The notes under the pieces were generated by a model. It saw nothing but the letters and a program-made list of their open reading frames with translations. It had not been told where the DNA came from and did no database searches. From QYQD01 sp040755415 (GTDB lineage Bacteria; Desulfobacterota; QYQD01), in contig JBFMAZ010000037.1 of assembly GCA_040755415.1 (NCBI GenBank), forward strand, positions 1-57,666: a stretch of DNA of 57,666 bases. The letters are read 5' to 3'. The number at the start of each line of letters is the position of its first letter. Positions within the stretch are counted from its first letter, which is position 1. This document shows positions 18,845-26,243 of this stretch, piece by piece. Made by a program: the position numbers and the translations under genes.

Positions 18845-18955
18845 AAATCCCCCTTGATCCCCCTTTCCCAAAGGGGGAATTAAAGGCTTCTCTTTCAAAG
18901 GGGGGAAATACCATTAAACCCCCTCTTTGGAAAAGAGGGGTCGGGGGAGATTTTA
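18845..18955. repeat. Palindromic G/C repeat between smc and ftsY
   Basis: The outer arms AAATCCCCCTTGATCCCCC and GGGGTCGGGGGAGATTTT are inverted. Inside lie hairpins such as CCCTTTCCCAAAGGG and CCCCTCTTTGGAAAAGAGGGG. It could end smc transcription, but no T run follows, so this is speculative. Confidence 0.75.
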
Positions 18956-18998
18956 AAAATCTTATTTTGGACAGATGTGAGGAAAGGCATAATTTACT

Positions 18999-19967
18999 AT
19001 GTTCAAATGGTTTCAAAAGAAGAAAGAAAGACCGGAAGAAAAAGCGGAGGAAGAGCGCAGTCTTTTCCAGCGCCTTAAAGATCAGATAGCCAAGACCAGG
19101 GAATCCTTTGTCAAACAGGTGGACAGACTTTTCCTGGGTAAAAAGGAGATTGACGCCGATCTCCTGGACAGGCTGGAAGAGACATTGATCACGGCAGATA
19201 TTGGTGTGTCCACCGCTACCGAACTCATAGAACGCATCCGGGAGAAGGTAAAGCGCAAGGAACTCTCCGATGCCTTTGCCCTCAAGAATTATCTCCGGGA
19301 AGAAATCCTCGCCTTGCTGCGTTCTCCGCAAAAAGAAGGGGAAGAGATTACGGCGAGCCCGTTTGTCATACTTGTCATAGGGGTAAATGGTACAGGAAAG
19401 ACTACTACTATCGGGAAACTAGCCCACAGATTTAAAGGCCTGGGACAGAACGTCATGCTTGTGGCGGCGGACACCTTTCGTGCTGCGGCCATTGAGCAAC
19501 TGGAGATATGGAGCAAGCGGGCCGGCACAGATTTTATTAAGCAGAAAAGCGGTTCCGATCCTTCTGCGGTGGTCTATGACGCCCTGGAAGCTGCGCAATC
19601 CCGGAAAACAGATGTAATGATTATAGACACGGCGGGGCGGCTCCACACCAAGGTAAATCTCATGGAGGAACTGAAAAAGGTACATAGGGTTATTCAGAAA
19701 AAAATGCCCGGAGCACCTCATGAAATCCTTTTGGTGCTGGATGCTACTACCGGTCAGAATGCCATCTCCCAGGCCAAGCTATTTAATAGCGCCCTGGGTA
19801 TTACCGGCATTGTCTTGACAAAACTGGATGGTACAGCCAAAGGAGGGGTTTTGGTGGGCATTAGCAATGAACTCAAAATCCCGATCCGTTTTATCGGCAT
19901 CGGAGAGAAGATGGAAGACTTAAGAGAATTCGACCCGGACACCTTTGTCAGCGCCTTATTCGACTAA
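18999..19967 (+). CDS. ftsY: Signal recognition particle receptor FtsY
   Basis: FtsY is the membrane-associated GTPase that receives signal recognition particle complexes and delivers nascent membrane proteins to the Sec translocon. The short charged N-terminus (MFKWFQKKKERPEEKAEEE) leads into the four-helix N domain, then the G domain with GVNGTGKTTTIGKLA, the DTAGRLHTK motif and TKLDGTAKGGV. At 322 residues it has a small acidic A region. A ribosome site GAGGAAAGG lies about 12 bases upstream. Its last 12 bases overlap the end of the convergent macrodomain gene. Confidence 0.96.
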   Translation: MFKWFQKKKERPEEKAEEERSLFQRLKDQIAKTRESFVKQVDRLFLGKKEIDADLLDRLEETLITADIGVSTATELIERIREKVKRKELSDAFALKNYLREEILALLRSPQKEGEEITASPFVILVIGVNGTGKTTTIGKLAHRFKGLGQNVMLVAADTFRAAAIEQLEIWSKRAGTDFIKQKSGSDPSAVVYDALEAAQSRKTDVMIIDTAGRLHTKVNLMEELKKVHRVIQKKMPGAPHEILLVLDATTGQNAISQAKLFNSALGITGIVLTKLDGTAKGGVLVGISNELKIPIRFIGIGEKMEDLREFDPDTFVSALFD

Positions 19968-20498
19968 GTTGAGCAGCCTGCTTAAGACCTTACAATAAGT
20001 ATCAAATACTGCCCGGCTGAAGAGTACAAAGCGAACCGTGTTGATCTCCGGGTGCTCTCTGAGGTAGCTGATAACTGTAGTCAAGGCAATCTCTGCGGCC
20101 TCCTCCACCGGATAAGCGTACGCCCCGGTGCTTAGGGAGGGGAAGGACAGGCTTTTAAGTCCATAGCGGGAGGCCAGGTGCAGGCTCTCCCGGTAAGCAC
20201 TGGCCAGAAGCTGGGGCTCATGTTTAGTGCCTCCCATATAGATGGGGCCCACGGCATGAATCACAAACCGGGCCTTAAGGTTACCGGCAGTGGTAATTAC
20301 GGCCTGCCCGGTCGGACAGCAGCCAATAAGCCGGCATTCTGCCATAATTTTCGGGCCGCCGGCCCGATGTATGGCCCCATCCACCCCACCTCCGCCGGCC
20401 AGGCGGTCATTGGCCGCATTTACTAGCGCCTCGGTCTCTTCTTTTGTGATATCCCCTTGCACCAACACCAGCGTGGATTTATTGACAGATACCTTCAC
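19956..20498 (-). CDS. Macrodomain protein (O-acetyl-ADP-ribose deacetylase-like)
   Basis: This 180-residue protein is a stand-alone macrodomain: VQGDITKEETEALVNAANDR holds the conserved binding loop, GGGGVDGAIHRAGG the phosphate loop, and FPSLSTGAYAYPVEEAA the second loop. Relatives (YmdB, MacroD) hydrolyse O-acetyl-ADP-ribose or remove ADP-ribose from proteins. Its start overlaps the stop of mltA by four bases (ATGA), so the two are translationally coupled. It converges on ftsY with a 12-base overlap of the two 3' ends. Substrate is not shown by the sequence. Confidence 0.92.
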   Translation of the reverse strand: MKVSVNKSTLVLVQGDITKEETEALVNAANDRLAGGGGVDGAIHRAGGPKIMAECRLIGCCPTGQAVITTAGNLKARFVIHAVGPIYMGGTKHEPQLLASAYRESLHLASRYGLKSLSFPSLSTGAYAYPVEEAAEIALTTVISYLREHPEINTVRFVLFSRAVFDTYCKVLSRLLNLVE

Positions 20499-21787
20499 GG
20501 CAGCCCTTCCTTTCTATTCGTATCCGGGTTAATTCCCGCGCGTTTTTTGACCAGGAAAAATAGCCTCCCCGTGTGTTTGAGGTTACCGGCGGCCGCCTCT
20601 GCATAAGGACCTGACCCCCAGAAAATATCCACACGCCCCGGTCCCTTTATGGCCCCTCCGGTATCCTGGTTCAGGACCAGGCGTGTAAATGACGTCCATC
20701 TTTCGATACCGCCATTATTATCCAACGCCGGTTTTTCGGCTATTATCAGGGCAATAGCCCCACGTGGAAGTATCTGGGAATCCGTGGCAATCGAACGCCC
20801 TGGAGTCAGTATCTCGCCCAAACAGCCGCGCGGTCCATCCTCCGCCAACTGGAAAAATACATAACTTTCATTATAGCATAAAATTCTTTCCTGTTCCTCC
20901 GGATACTTCTTCAGATAATCCTTCAGGCTGAACAGGGACACCTCTGAAGGCTCCATTTTGCCTTCTTCGATGAACAGGTTGCCGATGCTGCGGTACGGGC
21001 GTCCATTTTTGGCCTGATACTGGGCAAAGACTGATTTGCCATCTTCAAATTCAATACGCCCGGAGCCCTGGATCTGCAAAAAGAAGGCCTCAACAGGGTC
21101 TGCGAGATAGAGAAGTTCAAGGTCTTTTCCCTGCAAGACCCCCTGGTAATCTATCTCACGCCGCGTATAATAAGGCACCAGCCTCCCTTTGTATGGTCTT
21201 CCCACCAGTGTCTTTTGCGGGTAATCAAGGCCAAAATCCTGCAGGTTTACGTAGAGCATATCGTCAGGGCGGCGATAAAGCGGATAAGGGTATCCACCGG
21301 TACACACCCGGCTTCCCTTGAGAACCGGCAGGTAGTAGCCAGTAAAAAGTACATCGCCTTGACCGCTTCGACCGGTGGATTGGTAAAAAGAAAAATTTTC
21401 TTTTACCAGACGGGCAAAATCTTCCGGCGCAGGGCGGGCATTTATTATATCCACAAGTGTCTTGACCGAATCAATGACCTCGTCACGGCTGTAAATATCA
21501 TCCCCGAACCGAAAACTTTCTGTGACCGGCAACCGTTCTAAATAGCAAAGGCTTTTTAGAGCGGCCTGGCGCAGGGAGTCCAAATCCATATCATCCTGGA
21601 ACGGCGGTATATCCTCTTCCGGCGTAAGGACCAGTGGCGGAGGTGGTGGCGGAGGTGGGGGTGCGGGTAGCGGTGTCGGCGCAGGCGGTGGCAAGGCTGC
21701 CTCTTTTACCGCCGGCATACACCCCCCCAGTATAAGAATAACAACCGATAACAGATAGATAAGGTTATGGATTTTTCCGGCCTTCAA
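20495..21787 (-). CDS. mltA: Membrane-bound lytic transglycosylase MltA (lipoprotein)
   Basis: MltA cleaves peptidoglycan glycan strands with formation of 1,6-anhydro-MurNAc, acting in the periplasm from the outer membrane. The signal sequence ends in the lipobox LILGGC, so Cys 23 should be lipidated. A striking Pro-rich linker follows (residues about 32-51, mostly Pro). The catalytic domain carries FTGYYLPVLKGS, the QIQGSGRIEF segment and the 3D domain ending DTGGAIKGPGRVDIFWGSG, which holds the catalytic Asp. At 430 residues it is slightly long because of the linker. It is the first gene of a two-gene unit with the macrodomain protein. Confidence 0.93.
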   Translation of the reverse strand: MKAGKIHNLIYLLSVVILILGGCMPAVKEAALPPPAPTPLPAPPPPPPPPPLVLTPEEDIPPFQDDMDLDSLRQAALKSLCYLERLPVTESFRFGDDIYSRDEVIDSVKTLVDIINARPAPEDFARLVKENFSFYQSTGRSGQGDVLFTGYYLPVLKGSRVCTGGYPYPLYRRPDDMLYVNLQDFGLDYPQKTLVGRPYKGRLVPYYTRREIDYQGVLQGKDLELLYLADPVEAFFLQIQGSGRIEFEDGKSVFAQYQAKNGRPYRSIGNLFIEEGKMEPSEVSLFSLKDYLKKYPEEQERILCYNESYVFFQLAEDGPRGCLGEILTPGRSIATDSQILPRGAIALIIAEKPALDNNGGIERWTSFTRLVLNQDTGGAIKGPGRVDIFWGSGPYAEAAAGNLKHTGRLFFLVKKRAGINPDTNRKEGLP

Positions 21788-22133
21788 CTCTTCTCCCTCT
21801 GTTTTTCCGGCATTGTCAAAGGATTAAACACAGAGTACCCAGAGTTTTAAAATGGGTCTTCGCGTAATCGAGTGGGTAATTTCTTACTCTCCTCTATCCC
21901 CCTCTTTGGAAAAGAGGGGAAGGGGAGATTTTATAAGTCATAACTGTTTTAGGCTGTTATTATATGAAAGCAAAGTTACTGCCAAGAATTTTTAAATCCC
22001 CCCTCGCCCCCCTTTGCTAAAGGGGGGGGGATTTATAAGAGGGACGCCTTATTTTAAGAGAAAATTGCCCCCATTCTTTCACGATGAGCCTTTAAAATTT
22101 GTTTTTTTTCTCCGTGTCCTCTGTGGTTATCTT
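21788..22133. repeat. Intergenic repeats between mltA and the malic enzyme
   Basis: Two separate hairpin repeats of the G/C family lie at 21892-21935 (CCCCTCTTTGGAAAAGAGGGG) and 21993-22036 (a CCCCCC/GGGGGG palindrome with CCTTTGCTAAAGG). They sit inside an outer inverted pair, CACAGAGTACCCAGAG near 21830 and CTCCGTGTCCTCTGTGG near 22110. No gene is visible. Both neighbours are on the minus strand; no clear promoter for mltA was identified. Confidence 0.65.
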
Positions 22134-23558
22134 TCATGAAACTTTTGGCATTACCTTTGCCCTGGCCACGCCGGTCTTGCGTGCCGCAATAATGGTGGCC
22201 TCCGCCACTTTCCTGGCCACCTCGGGGTCAAAAACACTGGGGATGATATACCCCGGGTCCAGTTCATCCTTCTTTACCACGCCGGCTATGGCCTGGGCCG
22301 CAGCCAGCTTCATTTCTTCATTTATGTCTTTGGCCCGGCAATCCAGGGCCCCGCGGAATATCCCCGGGAAACAAAGCACGTTGTTGATCTGATTGGGATA
22401 ATCAGAGCGTCCGGTGGCCGTCACCGCTACATACGAGGCAATATCCTCCGGCATGACCTCCGGGACGGGATTGGCCAGGGCAAAGACGATAGCCTGAGCC
22501 GCCATCTTCTTTATATCGTCCGGCGTTACAATCCCTGGCGCCGAGACACCGATAAACACATCCGCTCCCTTCAGGACGGACGCAATATTCCCCTTTTCCC
22601 GCTCAGGGTTGGTCTGCCTTGCGTATTCCTCCTTGACGGGAGACATGTGTTCCCTTCGACCCCGGTAGATAGCCCCCGCCCTGTCACAGCCGATGATATT
22701 TCTGACCCCGGCGGCCAGCAGGATATTGGTCACAGCCACGCCGGCCGCCCCTACCCCGCTTATGACCACTTTAATCTCCGGCATCTTTTTGCCCACCACT
22801 TCAAGGGCGTTAATCATGGCCGCCAGTACCACCACCGCCGTGCCATGCTGATCGTCGTGGAAGACCGGGATGTCCAGTTCCCTCTTAAGACGCTCTTCTA
22901 TGGTGAAACACCGGGGGGCCGAAATATCTTCCAGGTTAATACCGCCGAAACCAGGGGCTATGGCCTTGACCGCCGCTACTATCCCGTCTTCATCCTTTGT
23001 GTCCAGACAGATGGGGAAGGCATCCACCCCGCCGAATTCCTTGAAAAGTATGGCCTTACCCTCCATGACCGGAAGCGCCGCCCGGGGTCCGATATCCCCC
23101 AGACCGAGCACGGCGGTGCCATCTGTAACCACGGCCACGGTATTCGCCTTGGTTGTGAAGTCAAAGACCTTGTTTTCGTCCTCATTTATCAACTGGCAGA
23201 CCCGCGCCACACCGGGGGTATAGGCCATAGAAAGCTCGGTCTTGCTTTTCAGATGTATGCGGCTTTTTATCTCCAGCTTGCCCCTTTCGTGCAGTCTTAA
23301 TACCTCATCCACCACTTCCAGGATCCGCACCCCTCCTATTTTGCCTATTTTTTCCACCAGGGCCTGGCCATGTTGTTCGTCACGGGCATGGAAATTGGCC
23401 TGCACCTGGACGGCATTCCGGGCCTCACTTAAGATGTGAATATCTATGAGACGGCCATCACCATTTTCAATGGCCGCCGCGACCTTCTCTGGCCCGGAGC
23501 GATCCGGTGACTTCAACCGGACCGTAAAATTATAGGCAGGGCTTAGCGGCTTTTTCAT
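22134..23558 (-). CDS. NAD(P)-dependent malic enzyme with N-terminal ACT domain
   Basis: Malic enzyme decarboxylates malate to pyruvate, making NAD(P)H. The first about 85 residues form an ACT-like regulatory domain (YNFTVRLKSPDRSGPEKV to GGVRILEVVDE), which in other enzymes binds small effectors. The catalytic part has AYTPGVARVC, GTAVLGLGDIGP, DIPVFHDDQHGTA and the dinucleotide motif VISGVGAAGVAVTN. The start is uncertain: the ATG at 23558 has AGAGG very close upstream, while an ATG at 23585 lies 18 bases beyond a GGAGGG. It stands alone, flanked by repeats. The ACT fusion suggests allosteric control by an amino acid or similar ligand, which is inference. Confidence 0.9.
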   Translation of the reverse strand: MKKPLSPAYNFTVRLKSPDRSGPEKVAAAIENGDGRLIDIHILSEARNAVQVQANFHARDEQHGQALVEKIGKIGGVRILEVVDEVLRLHERGKLEIKSRIHLKSKTELSMAYTPGVARVCQLINEDENKVFDFTTKANTVAVVTDGTAVLGLGDIGPRAALPVMEGKAILFKEFGGVDAFPICLDTKDEDGIVAAVKAIAPGFGGINLEDISAPRCFTIEERLKRELDIPVFHDDQHGTAVVVLAAMINALEVVGKKMPEIKVVISGVGAAGVAVTNILLAAGVRNIIGCDRAGAIYRGRREHMSPVKEEYARQTNPEREKGNIASVLKGADVFIGVSAPGIVTPDDIKKMAAQAIVFALANPVPEVMPEDIASYVAVTATGRSDYPNQINNVLCFPGIFRGALDCRAKDINEEMKLAAAQAIAGVVKKDELDPGYIIPSVFDPEVARKVAEATIIAARKTGVARAKVMPKVS

Positions 23559-23670
23559 ACCTCTAAAATTAACAAAAGGGACCATCTATGTCAATTTTGT
23601 TTTCCCTCCTTCGCGTGTTGACAGCCCCCCGCTCATCTGGTAAAAGGGAACAGCGGAATTATAAGTAGTG

Positions 23671-23809
23671 TTCACCCGAAAACTTCCCCTCCCCTGGCGG
23701 GAGGGGATTGAGGGGAGGGGGAAGAAGTTTAAATTGCTTATTTTTTCACCCCCACCCTAGCCCTCCCCCATCAAAGGGGGAGGGAATTTTGGGGTTTCCG
23801 GATGAAAAC
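23671..23809. repeat. Palindromic repeat upstream of the MvhD-like gene
   Basis: The ends TTCACCCGAAAACTTCCC and GGGGTTTCCGGATGAAAAC are inverted relatives and also bound repeats at 33330 and 37940. Inside are hairpins CCCTCCCCTGGCGGGAGGGG and CCTCCCCCATCAAAGGGGGAGG. An ATG in the right end (23802) opens the downstream frame but is probably not its native start. Confidence 0.75.
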
Positions 23810-23834
23810 CAACTATCTGAGATACGCCGCCAAA

Positions 23835-24269
23835 ATGAAGAAAAAATCACAGGGCTGGGAACCTAAAATCGTTGCGTTTCTCTGCAATTGGTGCAGCTAC
23901 GCCGCGGCTGACCTGGCCGGCGTCAAGCGGCTCAAGTATCCGCAGAATGTGCGCATCGTGCGCGTTCCCTGCATAGGCAGCGTAAGCCCCTATTTCATAC
24001 TGTATGCCCTGCGGCAGGGGACGGATGCCGTCATCGTATCCGGATGCGCCCCGGGAGATTGTCATTACCGCAGCGGAAACCTTTATGCCCGCCGCCGCTT
24101 TCAACTATTCAAGAATCTGTTTAATTTTATGGGCCTGGAGGGGGATCGCCTGCACTTTGCCTGGATCTCTGCATCAGAAGCAGAACTCTTTGTAAAAACC
24201 ATGCAGGAAGTTACCGACCGGATAAGAACCCTCGGCCCGTTAAGACATCTCAAAAAGAGCCGACCTTGA
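23835..24269 (+). CDS. Hydrogenase iron-sulfur subunit, MvhD type
   Basis: The protein matches the MvhD/FlpD family: FLCNWCSYAAADLAGV, IVRVPCIGSV and VSGCAPGDCHYRSGN carry the five Cys that bind a [2Fe-2S] cluster. MvhD links hydrogenases or formate dehydrogenases to heterodisulfide-reductase-type (HdrA) electron-bifurcating complexes in methanogens and sulfate reducers. The ATG at 23835 (MKKKSQGWEPKIVAFLC) matches homologue length; the in-frame ATG at 23802 lies inside a repeat. No HdrA flavoprotein gene is nearby, but an FrhB/HdrA-like 4Fe-4S protein follows after a MITE-like insertion, suggesting one electron-transfer unit. The electron donor is unknown. Confidence 0.87.
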   Translation: MKKKSQGWEPKIVAFLCNWCSYAAADLAGVKRLKYPQNVRIVRVPCIGSVSPYFILYALRQGTDAVIVSGCAPGDCHYRSGNLYARRRFQLFKNLFNFMGLEGDRLHFAWISASEAELFVKTMQEVTDRIRTLGPLRHLKKSRP

Positions 24270-24275
24270 TGGTTT

Positions 24276-24437
24276 GTAACACTTTAGGTTTTTGAAAAAT
24301 ATGCCTAAGCAAGGCGCTATAAAGGCCAAAATCCCCCTCAATCCCCCTTTTCCAAAGGGGGAAGCGGTTCTCCTCCCTTTGAAAAAGGGAGGTTGGGAGG
24401 GATTTAAGAATACTTTTTCAAACAGCTAAACTGATAC
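24276..24437. mobile_element. MITE-like element, complete 162-bp copy
   Basis: The element has imperfect terminal inverted repeats: GTAACACTTTAGGTTTTTGA on the left and, reading inward from the right, GTATCAGTTTAGCTGTTTGA. Inside are two G/C hairpins as in the copy at 1-125. It encodes nothing. It lies between the MvhD-like gene and the 4Fe-4S protein and ends only 15 bases before the latter's start codon. Confidence 0.75.
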
Positions 24438-24452
24438 GATGGTTTAAAGTTA

Positions 24453-25439
24453 ATGCCTACCGAAGTCATACGAAGCATAGCGGCGAAGGCCCTGGAAGAG
24501 AAAAGGGTTGACCTGGTCATAGGTTTCACGCCGGGAGCAATCCCGCTCACTACCCAGCCGGCGTTTATAGAAGAGTCTTCCGCAGCGGGAAAGCTTATCT
24601 GGAATGACCTCTGTGTAGGCAATCTGGCCAAGCATCTGCTCGAGCGGGATAAGAAGATCGGCATTATCGCCAATGGCTGTACCTCACGCAATATCGTGGT
24701 TTATATCGTAGAAAATCAGATCAAAAGGGAAGACATCTATATCATAGGCGTTCCCTGCCAGGGGATGCTGGATAGGCATAAGATTAAGGTGCTCTTAGGC
24801 AAAAAAAAGATAAAAGACATCAGGACGGAATCCGACCGGGTGACATGGTCCGGTGATGGCTTCACCAGGGAATATCCGCGCCGCGAACTCCTCCGTCAGA
24901 GCTGCCTTTATTGCCGGCATAAAGATCCTGTCATCTACGATGCCTTGGCTGGAGAGCCGACAGATGCGGATAAAGAAACGGACGATCAGGATATAGAGGC
25001 GCTGGAGGCCCAATCTGCAGAAGAGCGTTCAAAATATTTCCGCACCCTGTTTGACCGGTGCAAGCTGTGTTATGCCTGCCGTAAGGCCTGTCCGGTCTGC
25101 TATTGTCCGACCTGTTTTGTGGATCGAACCGATCCTAAGTGGTTTGATAAACCGCCCGCCCCCGGAGACGCCTTTACCTTTCACCTTCTCCGCGCCATGC
25201 ACTGCGCCGGCCGCTGCACGGACTGCGGGGCCTGTGAGAGCGCCTGCCCGGTAGGCATACCAATAACCAAACTCACCCGCAAGCTGAATAAGGACATACG
25301 CACGCTTTACAACTTTGAGGCGGGATTGAGCATTGAAACGCCCTCACCCCTTTCTGTGTATGATCTGGAAGACCCGCAGGATTTTATACTCACCGAAGAA
25401 CTCAAAAGGAAAGCCAAGACCAGCGCCTCTCAAAAGTAA
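24453..25439 (+). CDS. 4Fe-4S protein related to FrhB/HdrA electron-transfer subunits
   Basis: The N-terminal about 150 residues resemble the FrhB/FdhB flavoprotein family (KIGIIANGCTSRNIVVYIVE, IGVPCQGMLDRHKI). A Cys pair CLYC follows. The C-terminal region has two 4Fe-4S motifs, CKLCYACRKACPVCYCPTC around residue 205 and CTDCGACESACPVGIP around residue 253. Such proteins usually sit next to MvhD and pass electrons to or from a heterodisulfide-reductase-like or formate/hydrogenase partner. No clear ribosome site precedes the ATG; the MITE-like insertion ends 15 bases upstream and may have displaced the native leader. The exact partner is unknown. Confidence 0.8.
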   Translation: MPTEVIRSIAAKALEEKRVDLVIGFTPGAIPLTTQPAFIEESSAAGKLIWNDLCVGNLAKHLLERDKKIGIIANGCTSRNIVVYIVENQIKREDIYIIGVPCQGMLDRHKIKVLLGKKKIKDIRTESDRVTWSGDGFTREYPRRELLRQSCLYCRHKDPVIYDALAGEPTDADKETDDQDIEALEAQSAEERSKYFRTLFDRCKLCYACRKACPVCYCPTCFVDRTDPKWFDKPPAPGDAFTFHLLRAMHCAGRCTDCGACESACPVGIPITKLTRKLNKDIRTLYNFEAGLSIETPSPLSVYDLEDPQDFILTEELKRKAKTSASQK

Positions 25440-25536
25440 AGACCCTACCGCCCGCACGGGGGAAGATTATATATCCGCCATCACCGAATAACCTATGGGT
25501 ATTTTTATCTATTAGGTGATAGATGCTATGTTGCCT

Positions 25537-26136
25537 TTAATTACTCTTTAATTCCTCAATCCATTCACGGGGGGCTCCGGCGCGGTAGGCATCCTGGATA
25601 AGGCCTTGGTCAAGCATGTATTGGGCCTTTTTGAGTTTTTCTTCCAGTCTTGGCGTGATTTCCTGCAACCGTTTTAATTCCCGGTAGTCATCAATAAGCG
25701 GGCCCTGGTTAAGGATGATGCCTTCTTCGGTTCGTGTTCCCTGCCTTACCCTTCCCCGGCGTAAGGTCACTATATCTTCATTATTTTTTTTAACTTGCTC
25801 GGTTAACCGCTTGACATCATCCTGCCACTTTTTCTTCTGCCCCAGCCACCATTCTTTATCCCGTCCCCTGACATCGGTGAGATCCGCCGGCTTTTCCTCC
25901 AATGATACAGGCGGTGCCACAGATTTCTCCGGTGCAGGATGCGGGGGCAGCCGCCTATCTATGGTCTTTTGCTCTGCGCGACCTCTAAATTTGGCAGGTA
26001 CGTTTTCGGGATTATCTGTGTAATGTACTATGCCCTCCTGGTCCGTCCATTTATATATCGTACCCTGAGCGAAGGAAACAGATGCAGAAATACAGACTGT
26101 AGCGATAACCAGCTTAAACCACAAGGATATTTTCAT
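25537..26136 (-). CDS. DUF4124-domain secreted protein
   Basis: This 199-residue protein has a signal peptide (MKISLWFKLVIATVCISASV, cleaved near SFAQG). The DUF4124 segment GTIYKWTDQEGIVHYTDNPE is a short beta domain found at the N-terminus of many proteobacterial envelope proteins. A Pro-rich linker and a charged, helical C-terminal region (KKKWQDDVKRLTEQVKKNNE) with coiled-coil character follow. Its function is unknown; it should be periplasmic or envelope-associated. It is downstream of the V4R histidine kinase on the same strand, separated by a palindromic repeat. Confidence 0.85.
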   Translation of the reverse strand: MKISLWFKLVIATVCISASVSFAQGTIYKWTDQEGIVHYTDNPENVPAKFRGRAEQKTIDRRLPPHPAPEKSVAPPVSLEEKPADLTDVRGRDKEWWLGQKKKWQDDVKRLTEQVKKNNEDIVTLRRGRVRQGTRTEEGIILNQGPLIDDYRELKRLQEITPRLEEKLKKAQYMLDQGLIQDAYRAGAPREWIEELKSN

Positions 26137-26139
26137 CTA

Positions 26140-26240
26140 AAAATCCCCCTATATCCCCCTTTTCCAAAGGGGGAATTGATGGGACCCGTCTTTCCCCAAA
26201 GGGGGCTTAACGGATGCCCCCCGTTTTAGTAAGGGGGGGA
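26140..26240. repeat. Palindromic repeat between DUF4124 gene and histidine kinase
   Basis: The unit contains AAATCCCCCTATATCCCCC with the hairpin CCCCCTTTTCCAAAGGGGG, then CCCCAAAGGGG, and an end GCCCCCCGTTTTAGTAAGG. It occupies essentially the whole gap between the two minus-strand genes and could limit read-through. Confidence 0.7.
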
Positions 26241-26243
26241 AGG

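Noticed and set aside
18845..18955. Intrinsic terminator after smc
   Set aside because: Strong hairpins are present but no T run follows; the same unit also lies inside coding regions.
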